Source: Prostheceraeus crozeri
Lineage: Eukaryota > Platyhelminthes > Polycladida > Euryleptidae
Direction: 5' to 3'
DNA: 64,000 bases
Assembly (NCBI GenBank): GCA_907163375.1
Contig: CAJQUW010008944.1
Location: 62,001-126,000 of the forward strand
Part shown: positions 48,146 to 60,800 of the stretch, piece after piece
Position numbering within the stretch: position 1 is the stretch's first letter
Layout of the letters: the number at the start of each line of letters is the position of its first letter
Made by a program: the position numbers and the translations under genes
The notes under the pieces: model-generated
The model's input: only the letters and a program-made list of their open reading frames with translations
What the model was told of the DNA's origin: nothing
Databases searched by the model: none

Positions 48146-49500
48146 CAGATTGTTTCATAAAAAATGGATCACCCTTAAACATCGCCTTAACTTCAACTTT
48201 GTCTAACTCCGCCAAACTTGAACAAATTTCTCTGAAATTTGGAAGATATGTCAGTTGTGCTTACTAATATCATTGTTGGAAATTTCAAGCATGAATATTG
48301 AGTTGTTTTCCTGTTATAGATAAAAAAGTAGTAGATAATTTGATCTTCATTTAGCAATGTTACACAAAATCATACCTCACTCTTATAAAATTACATTTGT
48401 TTCCTTTGTTATGTAATATGTTGTTCTACAAGCCAAAAGCTATCAAGCAAAACAAAAATAAAGAAAATCGGTCAATCAAAGCCAGTATAGCAACATTATT
48501 CATCAACAATAATGTAACTGCTACATGTGATTAACTGGACTTCATGTTCCATAGCTTCCTGACTTCGTTGCGGTGGTGTAGGCAGCACCCCTGATTGCTT
48601 TCAGCTAGAAATCTATCTCTTACCGGTTGAAAACAATACAAAGCACAAATGAACAATAACGAGATCGCATTCACAAAAGGCAAAGTGTCAGCCTTGCTAG
48701 AACTGGGGTCATGACTAGGGGACTATGAGTCATTGTCACTGGCGAAATCAATGGGATCGGGTTGTCTGGTCTGATGAGGCATCAGTCCGTCTGAAGGATA
48801 GTGATGGTCGATTGAGATTATGGATAAAATCTGATCAGGAAATTCCGAGACATTTACATCGTCCTCGGGTACAAGGTGGTGCGACTCTATTGATTTGGGC
48901 TGGCATTTGGACCAATGGCCACTCTGAACTTCACATACAGCAAGGAACCATGAATTCTGAACGCTATGTTAATGTTTTACGAATGAACATTGGCCAAATG
49001 ACAGATCAACTTGGTGATCCATCGACTTGGTTATTTATGGATGATAATGCTACGTGTCACAGGAGTAGTAGAGTCAACTTATGCAAGTCTCAATCAGGGC
49101 TTAGGACATTATATTTGGCCAGCTCGTTCTCCTGATCTGAATCCCATAGGAAATGTATGGAGTATTCTAAAACGTAACGGTCGTCGTTCACTGCTACCTA
49201 CAGATGGCGTATCACAACTTACGTCACTGTTAAAAAGAGAGTAGAGAAAGTTAGATCAGTCAAAAATCAACGATATCATCGAATCAATGCCTAGACGAAT
49301 TGGTAATGTCATTGACAATAAGGGTAGGGCCACAAAATATTAGCTTCTTAAGAACCGTTACTGTATCATAGCTTATCAGCTTATATAAGGACATTTAAAT
49401 ATATTAGGGAAATGAAATAACATCAAAAATGCTTTCTGTATCATACTTATGTTTTATTTAGTCAAATTTTAGGATGATCCACTTTTTATGAAACGGACTG
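48146..49500 (+). mobile_element. Tc1-like transposon, inactive
   Basis: The terminal inverted repeats are CAGATTGTTTCATAAAAAAT (left) and, as complement, CAGTCCGTTTCATAAAAAGT (right), with similarity going on through GGATCA. TA flanks both ends. The 1355-bp length is below the usual 1.5-1.7 kb of complete elements. The right half encodes the DDE domain; no N-terminal paired-like DNA-binding domain is recognisable between the left end and 48725. Confidence 0.88.
48725..49244 (+). pseudogene. Tc1-type transposase, DDE domain
   Basis: Landmarks are RVVWSDEASVRL (first catalytic D), GGATLLIWAGI, WLFMDDNATCHR (second D) and, one frame over, WPARSPDLNPIGNVWSILKR. At the last site the family has N-P-I-E, so the catalytic glutamate is changed to glycine (GGA for GAA). 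One frameshift lies between the second D and the last block. Even apart from the missing N-terminus, this copy could not cut DNA. Confidence 0.88.
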
Positions 49501-49576
49501 TAATATTACTTAAATAGCAGTGTCAAGTAGCACCCATCAGATATTGCTACTATCCCAACTACTTAGATGCGCTCAA

Positions 49577-52285
49577 CCTCTTGAGTCCCGAGGACGTGCA
49601 GTGCATTCATTCCCGCAACTGCCCAGTTACTTGCTGGCTACACTATCGCAACTGACAAAGACGTGCAGTGCACGTCCTTCATTCATTCCAGCAATTGCCC
49701 AGCTATTGAGTCGCTTACACTCCCTCAACTGCCCACCTAAATTCACAGTGCATAGCTTGTGATCAGAAGAATTTTTGTTTTTTAGATTGAATAACACTGT
49801 GCGCAAATTAATGGCTGGTATAGAAAATGTAAAAACATGATTCCCATGTGATCACAGTTGAGTAATGGAACTAACATCCATACTGCAGAATGATTCACTG
49901 ATCTAGACAAAGTAGAAATATTTTCAAAGAGCTAATGAACGCCCGAGTTTTAATATGAATGCCACTACAATCAAGCTTATTGTTATTTAGGAATCAAAAA
50001 TTTCTATGTGTCCAAAATCGAGAGATGAGATACAATCAGGCTACAAGCGATGCTTGTGTATCCAACGTTCCTCGTCATCTGCTACTCTTTGTGTATATCT
50101 ATGCATTTGAGTCATTGATTTATTCGTCATTTGAATGACATTGTTCCGATATCGTGTATAGGAAGTCAGAGACATCCTAAATTCGTTTCATTCTGTCATC
50201 AACTCATCATCATTCAACATGCAACGCCGATCTCGCAGAATAAAAGCCATCCAAGCTGCAGAACAAATGGACAGTATGATCAGTGATTCTGACGATGACA
50301 CATCTTCAACGTCAAGTAGTGATGACGACGCTGAAAGCGAAAATATCACAGATAACTTGAGACCAGACAGTTGGACCATCGTTGACGAAGGACAGGATAA
50401 TCATCAAACAGGAAATAATAGCCAGGGATTTTCACAACAGGTTGGCATCAATCCGCTGTATGACATACCAGACAGTGAGCGCACTAATCCAGCTTCTTTT
50501 ATTGATATATTTCTAAGTGACCTCCTTTTTGAAAAGTTGTGCAATTGGACTAATAAAAAGGCCATGATTGTTTTCGAGGAATGTAATGTGGGTTCTGAGG
50601 GAGATTTGCCTTCTTCTTTGGCAAGATGGCATCCTGTCACTGTAAATGAGATGAAAAAAGTTGTAGGAATTTTGCTATGTATGAAACTAAACCAGAAACC
50701 TGAAATGCGAAGTTACTGGTCACGCAACATTACACACCGGAGTGACTTTTTTCAAAGTACTGCTTGTCTTCCTCGTAATCGTTTCGAGGATATATTGAAG
50801 TTTTTGCGATTTTGTGATTACGAGCACTTGGATAAGGATGATGTGCTCTGCAAGATTCGACCGTTTCTTTCTTTTGTACAGGAAAAATGTAAAACTGATT
50901 ATGTGCCCAAGCAAGAGATTTGCATTGATGAAAGTTTGCTTTTATACAAGGGCCGCATTCACTTTCGGAGATACATTCCATCCAAAAGAGCTCGCTACGG
51001 AATTTTGACCTACTGTTTATGTGAAAATGCATCCGGATATACTCGGAATATTGAAGTTGCTGCAGGCAGGAAGGAAAATGACAATATAATGAGAAATATT
51101 CCAGAAGAAGTAACATCTTTCACTTTTAGTGAAAAAATTGTGATAGCTCTCCTTGACAATTTGCTCAATAGTGGATATCACTTGTACGTCGACAACTTTT
51201 TCTCAAGCGTCCGCTTAGCTACATTTCTCTTTGAGAAAAATACATTAATGACTGGAACAATACGACCTTATCGTGATGTTCCACAAATTCTTCGTGAGAA
51301 AAATGTTCCTGCAAAATCTCATGCATTTTGTAGAAAGGAGGAGGTGCTGTGTGTTAAAGCAGTTGATAGGAAATCGTCGGGAATCAAGACAATTTACCTC
51401 GTCGACACAGCCAATAATGCTGCACTTCTCCTCTCACAGAAGAATTTTGCGTGGTGGTGTCAATGATGATGTCAAGAAATCTTGGCCGGTTCCAGCATAC
51501 AACAAAGGAATGGGTGGCGTAGATTCTCGTGATGGAAGTTTGCATCAGTACAACATGGCAAGAAAATCATATAAATGGTTTACTAAACTGGGAATGCATT
51601 TCATACAAGTTATGATCCGAAATTCGTGGATTGCGTACAAAAGGTGCGGGGGAAGATTGCGATTTTCTTTGTTATAAGGAAAAGGCCATTGAAATTCTTG
51701 TGATGCAGAGTGGTGATGGTCGACGTGCTAGACTTTCGGGTGGCCGGCTACCTCATTCTACGGGATTGAATATTCCAGCATTGCACGCACTAAAGCGTCT
51801 TTCACCTCGCCCAAATAATGAGTGTCCGGCAAAAAAGTGCCGAGTTTGTGCAGATGAAGGTCGACGAAAAGAAACAGTCTCCGTATGTCCTGACTGCCCC
51901 TCTATTCCAGCTTTGTGTGTAGATCCTTGTTTTCGGAAATTTCACACCAAGTAAAAGACGAATTAGTTAACAATTGAATTTATTGTACAACAGGCTACTT
52001 AAATTGTACATGTAGTTGAAGTTTTGCTGATGATGTTCAACATATTTTGATAACCTATGCATGTCTGGATAATTATATGCGTCTCAAAATAAAGCAGTGA
52101 TTTTTATTTGACTTAATGTAACAGGCATTCAAAATGACAGAATATTTGTTATATCAATCACATTGTTTCGACTTCGAATAGTGCTTCTACTAAATTGGCC
52201 AATAGAACATGTAAATTTACATACGTGCAGTGCCCGTCTTTGTCAGTTGAGGAAATTTGCGATTTTGATAACCGGGCTCAAGAGG
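49577..52285 (+). mobile_element. piggyBac element, nearly complete
   Basis: Terminal repeats CCTCTTGAGTCCCG (left) and CCTCTTGAGCCCGG (right, complement) lie against TCAA on the left and TTAA on the right; TTAA is the piggyBac target, so the left flank has one change. A subterminal inverted pair built on CAACTGACAAAGACG and GTGCAGTGC lies at about 49648 and, in opposite sense, at about 52222-52250, at unequal distances from the ends, as in other piggyBac elements. The left end also repeats GACGTGCAGTGCA and CAACTGCCCA units. A transposase frame fills the middle and AATAAA follows at 52088-52093. It looks young. Confidence 0.9.
50219..51954 (+). pseudogene. piggyBac transposase with two frame changes
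   Basis: From ATG at 50219 the first 415 codons include an acidic, serine-rich N-terminus (residues 22-45), the dimerisation/catalytic fold with SYWSRN (165-170), the first aspartate in EICIDESLLLYKGR (D237) and the second in YHLYVDNFFSS (D325). In the next frame NKGMGGVDSRDG supplies the third aspartate, followed by HQYNMARKSYKWFTKLG. In the last frame a cysteine-rich zinc-binding end follows: KKCRVCADE, SVCPDCP and PCFRKFHTK. All catalytic residues are present, total length is near the usual 580 or so, and only two frame changes (about 51430-51460 and 51640-51660) interrupt it, each of which could be a real indel or a sequencing error. Confidence 0.9.
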
Positions 52286-52523
52286 TTAATCATATACATG
52301 TGTGCTCTGTCTATGAGTAATTTCAATATATTAAGATGCTGAAGTTTGTAGGAAATTGACTTTTGAAAGTTACTTTTAAATAAAAGTGAAATGTTTAATG
52401 TTCCCATGGCTCAAACTTGAAGAAAAGTTAAATTAGGTATCAAAAACACGCAGAAAGTGAGGGTGACAAAAAAGAATAGCAGTGATCATGGTTTATAAGC
52501 AATGCAGCAACTACACTGTAAAT

Positions 52524-55460
52524 CAGGGGTTCTCAAACTCTGGGTAATTACCCAAAGTTGGGTAAAATGAAGAAAATTTATGGGTAACGACGGATTTCCT
52601 ACCTAGAATTAGTTAAAGTAAGATTGAGGTCCACTACAGTATTCGCTATGATAGGCCCTAAGATTTTTTTAAGATATTGGATCATAATTTTCTCTCATCC
52701 TCTGCGACTGATGTTCTGGTCTTCTGATCGAACGCTAGTCAAGTGAAAACAGCTATATTGTCTTCTCATTGGTCGCCGCCGTTGATTAGGGAAACGCAGT
52801 AGAGCTATTGTTTGTAGCCTCCGTAGCCTGAGACAATGTTGCGTGAGGTAATCGATTTCAGTGGTCGAGGGCAAGGCCAAACTCAGTTTCCGTACTCGTA
52901 GAGACAGTCGATGTCATATCTCACGTGACGAACTGGCTCGTCAGTTTCTTCCTTACACACGCACTGTGCACAGGACAGACTTCTCCAACGAGGACAACAT
53001 TTCGTACGCCGCTCTTGTTTTCTGCGCATCGACTTTTTGCTACCACCAAAACTGGTCTTTTACTTCGTATGACGTTGCCGCCGAGGGAGGACAAAGAACA
53101 GAAGCAGAAGAAGAGAAAAGTCATACCGCAACTGGCGGAATACACGGACGAATTTTTGGACTATGGATTTACGAGTTTGTGGCTAAAGGAGTTATTTAAA
53201 CCGCAGTGTGTGTTATTTTCCACAAGGTCCCTATCTAGTGAAAACATGGCAACCGGGAAAGCTTCGAGCCCCTCTTGACAATGTACATCCTCGAGCACAA
53301 GGATCAAGATCGAGAATTCTTTCTGAAAAAGGAAGCATCGTCCCGAAACCAAAGACCTAGACGCGACCCGGTCATTTCGCAGTAACAAATCGTTAATGCT
53401 AGTCCATGGCTTCCTTATGAGTGTCGCGACCTTCTTGCGAAGGCAAAGAAGCCACCTACATTGGCGGAGGAACTTATTATGCCGGCTGCGCAAAGATTTA
53501 AGACGGAAAGGTGTGTTGGAGAATAAAGAATCGAGAAGAAACTTTTCAACGGTTGTCAGTTTCGCTCATACCATGAGACGGCGCGAATATGACGATGGCA
53601 GGTGACGTCGAAGAGCAAGTAATCGGTGAGATAAGACTCCTCTCCGTTCAACTTTGCAATTCCACTAGACGGAGTTCCACTGATGTGGCGCCCGAATTGT
53701 GCACAACTATTGTTCGTCGTTCCGCCTTACGTATGTGGTGAAACGATTAAGACATTCAAGGATGTGCATACCTTTTTCTGTATTTATCTCCAAACAACTA
53801 CTACTGGTTAAACGACATTTTCGGACTGAGTTTCCAAACATTTCGCCGCTCATCAACTCGACAGGCCATAAGCTCGAGGCCCTATGCACAGACGGCGGTC
53901 CCGCTAATGATTGGATTTGAGATCGGGTTTCCGTCCGCACGTGTCCGAGAAAGAATCTTCGTTAACCGTCGTTCATTGTGCTATCCAACGCCAGGTCAAT
54001 CGCATCAAAGAATCCTTCCGTATGAAACTCAGATTGGTCATGTCGACCACTGACATCAAAAGCCCATCAACTTAATTAAGACGATGGAGCGACAAATACA
54101 AGGCTTTTCAGAGCATGTAGTGAAAGAGGTCGGTAGTGAACATGAGGGACTTATGCTTCCACACTGACGTGCGATGGCTATCGAGAGGACGACGTTGTTC
54201 AACGAGGTGTAACGAGTCTCAGGAAGAAATCTCTGAAGTTCTTGCCACTAAAGACCATTGTGACGCCGAGAGAGAAATTCAAGGGATGACGTTTTTCCTG
54301 GGCCCTATTGGCTACTCTCTGTGAAATATTTGGTTGCCTCAATAATATTGAACATCTCGTTACCAGGACAAGGATCCTGCTTGATGGCCATGTCCAATCA
54401 ATGTTGGACTGTTTCTCGTGCCTCCCATTGGATCTGTGGATTACGGCGGGTTGACAACGGCAATGTTGCTATGCTGCAACGTTGGACTCGATTGGTCCAG
54501 TCAACGGGGCGGGGGGGGTTAGCATGCCCAACCGACCATGTTTATGAACCATTTACAAGAGCTGTCGAGGAAAAACTAGAACGCTATTGCCCAAAGGCAC
54601 ACCGCAACACAGATTGTCTGGGTTTTATATTTAAACAACCATTTGCTTTCGCGCGTGAATGTGAAAACATGCATCGAGGATAGTGATGATGCAAAAAAGA
54701 ACGAATTCGTCTAACTTCGAGCTGTATGAGGTCAGCCAAAGAAGAGTTTCTTCTGCTCAAGACTCTTCCAACGTTTTGGTTATCAACGAGTAATGATTAT
54801 CCAAAGAACGCTGTTTCGTAGAGCTTTGAAAGTTTTTAACTGCCCTTTACCCGACAACCTATTTATGTGAGTCGGGCCTTTTCTGGCCTTGTTTTTGACA
54901 TGAAGAAGATAAGTATCGCACGGCGCCTACAAGCCGGCGCCGACTTGAGACTATGGCACTATTCGGGGAAAAACTAGTTCCACGTATTGATCGCCATTAA
55001 TTGCAAAAAAACAAACAATTGGCATTCCTTCTCATTAAATGATGAGATTCCCCCTGATATTTCGTTTAGTTTTGAATATCATTTAGTTATTTAGTTTCCT
55101 CTGATATTTCGTTTAGTTTGGAATAGTCATTTAGTTTAGTTTACTCTGATATTTTTGTTTAAGTTTTGAAAGTATTGTTTTGTTAGTATTATCACGCACA
55201 CGGGAGATGAATGTATAATCCTACAATTATTTCGACTTTTTTGTTTTACCGGTAATGATAAATAAAAAAGTGTAGCCCAAATAATGTCGTTTTTATTGAT
55301 AAAAAATGGGTAATAAAACCCAGGGTTCCTAAGAACCCGCCACGTCCTAAATTTTTCGAAAATGAATTGGCAGAGTACTAGTCGCACACTTAACAATGGG
55401 TAATTGTTAGTCTATTGGGAATTTAATGGTAATCCTCATAAAAAGTTTGAGAACCCCCTG
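52524..55460 (+). mobile_element. hAT element (ZBED5/Charlie-like), inactive
   Basis: The ends are CAGGGGTTCTCAAACTCTGG and, as complement on the right, CAGGGGGTTCTCAAACTTTT. The perfect 8-bp target duplication CTGTAAAT flanks it (52516-52523 and 55461-55468). The length of 2937 bp is normal for an autonomous hAT. The interior encodes a broken ZBED5-like transposase. The insertion target, ACACTGTAAATCATAAAG, resembles the end of the CACTG-ended element described elsewhere in the window. Confidence 0.93.
52861..54960 (+). pseudogene. hAT transposase (ZBED5-like), many breaks
   Basis: The sequence shows KRKVIPQLAEYTDEFLDYGF and LFKPQCVLF at 53120-53220, the BED-finger region of ZBED5/FAM200-like proteins, though the finger itself is not intact. 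It continues with GHKLEALCTDGGPA (about 53865-53915), the conserved C-T-D-G-A-P-A block with a catalytic aspartate, and HTDVRWLSRGR (about 54160-54195), the H-x-x-V-R-W-L block of the family. Blocks lie in different frames with many stops. Related host genes exist in vertebrates, but the breaks and the intact transposon ends show this is a dead element. Confidence 0.82.
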
Positions 55461-55468
55461 CTGTAAAT

Positions 55469-58400
55469 CATAAAGTCATACTTAGGCATGTATCTGAGTA
55501 CCCCCCCTAAACGAAAGAGTACCAAAAGTACCGAACTTTGAGTCACAGAAATACTAAATGCTTGTCCAAGTTACTAATATGATAAAATATCAAGGTGTGA
55601 CTAAAAATTATTGAAACTTTCATGAAGAGATGATGAAATAATCCTATCTTTGTTCTACAAATTTGAGTTTGTTGTCATGGTAAAGTAGCGTTTTCTACTA
55701 GCCAACTATGTGACAAAAATTGGAATCCTCCTCTCCCTATTGCACTATCACCTGTTTATTGCTGATTATCATGGATATGATAAACATGTGTGCAACAAGG
55801 CATTATAGACGGTCATTTTTTGAAATTGTATCGAATAACTAAGTTTTGACAAACCCTCCCCTACACGAAAATCTATTTGGCGAAACACTTGCTAATGCTT
55901 TAAATGACTTCTAAACTCCATATGGCAATAAAGCTCTTTCTCTTTCGAACCACTTTCCCATATTCCGCTAGCTAAGATGCCATCCGCGTCCAGTGATTCC
56001 GTCGAAGCCTGCAGAGCAGTTAGTCATGCAAAATCAGTGCCTATCGGTTGAAATGTGGCTCTCATTAGCTATTTTATATGGACAAAGGAGCCAGTTTTCT
56101 ATTCGAGATATTGAAGAATTAACACAGGAAGTTAGCATAGACTTTCCCTAGTCCCAGGGAGGGAAACTGAAACATTGGTAGTTGTTTTTCCCCGACCTTT
56201 GGTTTTCCTCTCGCCTTGAACGCAATTTGCTTCGCAAGAATGGCGCCATCTCAATCATGAATTGGTAAAAGAGACCCTGAATGAATGAGTTTGATTACCG
56301 GTTGTTGCTTAAAGACGAGACATGAACCGAGAACGGGTGCTATAAAAGTCCTAAGATCTGACCTTTTGCGGCTGAAGAAACTTCATCCTTGATCTACAGC
56401 ATGAATTTCCCATTCTGCCAAAAAACAGCGGAATTCTTTACACGTCGATCTCGGTTTGGTCCATGGCTGTTTGGGGGTTTTGGCGGTCATCATGGCTTAG
56501 GTTTTTACAAAGGGCCTACCTCACCAAACTTTTAAAATTGTGTGATGGGTGTTCTTTTTGAGTGATTCGAATGAAAAATTTTGAAAATCGAGTTTTGAAA
56601 TAAGGATGTTGTTGTGGATTTTTCCATTGAAAATTTTCGTTCATTCTAACATGGAGAGTCCGAATCAAGGTCCGGAAAATCACTTAGACCATTGTGACAA
56701 TGTGATTTGAAAATCGTGGAGATCAATCTATCTAAATGAATTGTCACTGTATCATCTGAATGCCCTCATTCTAGTGCTTTCTAATGTTAATTTGGCCAGT
56801 TCATTTTCAGTGAAGATTTCTGACTAAAAATGTGATTAGCTGAAAAAATCATTTCTAATTGAATTTATAACGATACACGCTAATGTTTCTACTTCGTTGC
56901 ACTTAAATTGGTAGACCCTTTTCAGATTGCGCTCATACGAAAGGTGCATTGATTATTTTCATCCTATTTTTGATAAATAAGAAGCTTAAGCTATATATGT
57001 CTCATAATTATTATCGAGAATAGCAAAGTCCGTCAATTAAATTGGTCTGCTGAAATAGTCCTCAATATGAATGAAGAACTCGACACGGGAGTCAAATTCC
57101 AGTGAGTCAGTGTGCAGAGCTGGTAGTGACGGAATACGCGTAAGATCTCAATAAGTCCTCTGTCTAGTCTTCTCAGCTGAGCGTGCATTCCCTCGACGGT
57201 GTGATGAATAGAAACTGTGGGAAGGGCTACCCACGGTTGCCAATCAGCCAGTCCAGTTGAGCATAGTTTTTCCTAGCAGCACAATCACGTGGAACTCGAT
57301 CCGGTCGCTTCTGTCTCAGGGTAGCGATTGTTCGCCAACAAACAACAGAAAATGACCGGTGCGCTGTGTTCCAGTACATCGAAGTGTGTACAAACATGAC
57401 ATGAAATGACCCTGCAAACCATGACCCTCGTGAGTCTTTTCATCGATTTGAAATGGCATCAAATCAGATCAAAAGCATCCATTCGAACTAAATCTATCCC
57501 GACGGCATATACACCGCGCATGCTCTCTTCACTTGAATAATGATTCTTATAACACTGAATGCAACCGATTTGCACATTCTCGGCCTGGGCATGTTATGAC
57601 TACCTTTGGCCATGTAAACTGTAGTTTTTATAATCCTTGTACGGTAGGGGGCAGATTTGGCATATGACACATGAATTCTAAAGTTACTTGTTTTAATTTC
57701 ACTATAGGTGCTATCTAGGCACTTTGTTGACAGCATCACAACTATTTTTAATTGACTTATTATGCAGCATAGAGAAACGCTTGTAATGGAGTCTACATAT
57801 CTCCTCTTTCTATGAACATGTTTCACCCTTGCTTGATCATGACTGCATCTGATTTTAAAACTAACAACGTCAAGTGCTCAATAATGTCCGCAATGTTCCA
57901 ATAATGTCCAATATATGGTGTTTTGTCTACTTTTTGCGGAAACGAGGGAAGAAAAATATTGAAGAAGAACTATTAAACATAAGTGAATATAACTTACATA
58001 TTCCGTATTCCTCACATCGCAAAGATTCAGAGGATGCCAATCATGAACAATTTTTGATTCACGATATCACTAATTTGTTATCAGTTCACTGATTTTTATG
58101 AACAATTATGTCGAACCCACGGTGCGCACAAAGCAACTTTTTTCCGGGATTGAAAAATGTTCCATGAAAACGGTTGGCATCTTCTGATGTAGTTTAAAGA
58201 CAATTATTTAGTTTTAAAACATGACATCAAAGTGCGTATATAAATAAAAGTAATTTAAATAATAATAAGGCAATTCTCACGCTTATACTAGTACCCAGAA
58301 CGCCTACCATTTCATGCATTTCATGAAACTGCTGTGTGGTGAAAATTCAATAATCTTCTCCAATGGCATAAGTTGACGAAATAATCAAAAACTTAACCAA

Positions 58401-59030
58401 CACGACCAGTACAGAGACGCCAGCCATCGTCCCATTCCTGTCCCTTCCTCCCGTACCGACCCGAGTTCACACATTAACAAAGTTTTTGTAAATAAAAAAA
58501 AGCAGAATTATTCAGACCCCTACTGAAGTCAGGGTCTAAAATGTGGATAACGGGAGTCTTGCACCGCTTTATTGATGAATGTTAGTTTGAGATTTTCGCG
58601 ACAATAGCTCTGTAAATAATTGTTTATGATTGACTGATTATTCTAAAATCTGCAAATAATAACGATGCATAAAAACACCCAAAATATCCTTCTATTTCAA
58701 GTGTCAACCTTATTATATTTCCTATATCTGGTGATTGCACTGTATCAGATTACGTACAAGACAGCTGATATATAAGGAATGAAATAACAATAAATGCATA
58801 TTATAAGGCATATTAAATGTTATGTTCGAAGGATGACAATCTGAATATACTCAACTGCGGGACAATTTTTGTTAGGTTCTAGCAGTTATCATCGGCTTGC
58901 AACAATAACGGTGGATTAACTCTCAGAGACCTGAGCTTTTTTCACACCCTTCTGTGACCTGTAGACCCCTTTTAACAAATTTCATGTTTACCTGCTTAAA
59001 TCGATAATCAAAACATTAGGAAAGTTGATT
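55469..59030. other. No recognised gene; one protein-like frame at 57874-58092
   Basis: AT-rich sequence. The frame at 57874-58092 contains FLRKRGKKNIEEELLNISEY and HRKDSEDANHEQFLIHD, which looks protein-like in composition, but there is no good splice acceptor and no known family. Around 57060-57370 the DNA is richer in G+C without further signs. Nothing else is supported. Confidence 0.35.
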
Positions 59031-59202
59031 TTAAAGACCCACGTCCGCCCAAATTTACCTACATTTTTTTCGTTTTTTCAAAAACGCAATCATGTTAATG
59101 TCCCCAATGTGGGTTGAATCTGTCTACACGCTCTGGCACAAACGAATTTGTTGTACCGTGGATCAGCTCGCAATCAAATCGCTGCTTTTCTTTCTCCAGT
59201 GA

Positions 59203-59210
59203 TGACGTCA
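59203..59210. promoter_or_regulatory. Palindromic CRE, left
   Basis: TGACGTCA lies 168 bases inside the left end, about 190 bases before the THAP-like ATG. Such a site binds CREB/ATF factors and would suit a promoter for plus-strand transcription. The role is inferred from position and from the matching site at the other end. Confidence 0.35.
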
Positions 59211-59399
59211 TTAGTGGAAAATCAACCCCCACCCACCGCCGGCTGGGCCCCGTGAAAGTCTCTACAGCAGCGAAAACGCTGCATGGAGTAAACAGAACAT
59301 CGACCTGCTTTGCTTGCTCTGCATCAAAGTGACAATCTCTCTTCTCTCGTTTGTTAGCTAAAGGCTGCTTGGGTCATCATCCTAAGTGTGGTGTGAAAC

Positions 59400-59495
59400 A
59401 TGCCTCAGTCCTGTGCAGTTTTTTTTGGTTGGTGCAACACAAATAAGAAAATTCACCCAGATCTGAGTTTCTTTTTCCAAATACCCCGAAAATAA
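59400..59495 (+). pseudogene. THAP zinc-finger N-terminal segment
   Basis: The frame is MPQSCAVFFGWCNTNKKIHP followed by DLSFFFQIPRK and a stop. THAP domains begin M-P-x-x-C-x2-4-C, then have a loop with L-S-F-x-x-x/F-P. Here the first cysteine pair is six residues apart, and a run of eight T bases lies between them, so a slip there may have added residues. The second zinc pair (C-x-x-H) is not found downstream. In P and Kolobok elements THAP binds the transposon ends. Confidence 0.6.
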
Positions 59496-60400
59496 TACTC
59501 TGACATCCGAAACAGTGGGATCTGAGGGTGATGAGCCAAGAGCAAGATCAGCATTGAAATAAATCATTTCGACCTCGTGAAAGAGGCCGGAGGCATTGAA
59601 TATCATCAGATCTGAGTGACCTCTAGAGAAAATTTCACAATAAACTCGAACACAAAAAATTTGCGAAAAATTCACGAATAAAACAACAGATGTACTACAA
59701 ATCCATGTATTGTATAATGTATTATAAAATATGGCCAGAAGCCAAAGAAGGACAAAGGCTATCAGTACGTTAAAGAGCATGCATTTATAGAAATAAACTA
59801 AATGTATGAACAGTCTTCACGATCATATTCGTACTCCCCCCCGCCGCCCCCAAGCACCTCAAAATATCCTTTTCCCGCTTATTTTTTAATATCCCTTCAT
59901 TAAAAACTTTAAATCGATTTTTTGGGTAGTGTTATATTCCCAATTTACCCCCCCCTTTAATTATTGTACAAAGGACGTAAATATGATATTTATCTCTTTC
60001 CCCCAATTTTCACCCCTTATACCCCTTATTTACCTATTCCTATACAATATTTTCCTATTTTCCCTAATTCTTCTTTCATATTATTCCTTTCATCCCTCTA
60101 CTACATATCCCCACCCTCCCCCCTTTTATATTCTTCCCGCTCATATTTCCTACCCATCCCCCCAAACCCCCCCACGCAAAATATTAATAAAAGGGACGAG
60201 TTCTCACTATATCATCCCAACAAGTCCCCCCTGCCTACCCACAGCACAAACCCCATCGCAGTGTCAGAATCATGAAAAGAAGACCCTTTATATTTCATTT
60301 CTGGGTCAGGATACGCCTTTCTGATATCTATAACCACACATGATGGAATGACTAGACGATTATGACGATTTGTATATCCAATGCACAAAATTACAGTAGG

Positions 60401-60800
60401 CTATATGTCGGTAAAGCTCTGTTGTTCGCTGAACTGCAAAAAAACCGGATGCTTTTGCCAAAAAGAAGCGTGCATGGCGATGGACATGTCTAGCACTCCC
60501 TTTTTTTGATTCAAGCAAGTAGCTTGAAAATCAGAGTTATAAGTGATACATCCATTATAGCGTTTTTCATCAACACTATTTTGTTCAAGGCAGCAAACAC
60601 ACTCTCTTGATGAAGGCATAACCTTTCAATTCACAGTTTATACATAAACACCATGGCGATGATGTCAATAACTGCCGTTCGTCTGGACAAATCACTTGAG
60701 GATGCATGTCCTCTTCAGTCTCTTCAGTTGGATGAGCGACACCTGCTTCAGAATACTCGCCTTTTTGTTTTCCTTGACACTTTACTGGGCTCAAACTCAT
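60401..60800 (-). pseudogene. P2X7 C-terminal (ballast)-like zinc-binding domain, one frame change
   Basis: On the minus strand a frame from ATG at 60800 gives an acidic lead (EETEEDMHPQ) and then SSPWCLCINCELK. A second frame, overlapping near 60600, goes on with MPSSRECVCCLEQ, GCITYNSDFQATCLNQ and VLDMSIAMH. The order W-C-x-C-x-x-C, then M-P-x-x-x-E-x-x-C-C-x-E, then C-I-T-x-x-x-x-F-x-x-x-C-L-N-x-x-V-L is that of the cysteine-rich ballast region at the P2X7 receptor C-terminus, which also exists as stand-alone proteins in invertebrates. There are no P2X channel parts here. Either an indel or an unseen short intron separates the two frames. Confidence 0.65.

Noticed and set aside
59382-59780. 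132-codon minus-strand frame opposite the THAP exon
   Set aside because: It is antisense to the THAP-like segment, is hydrophobic by base composition and has no motif.
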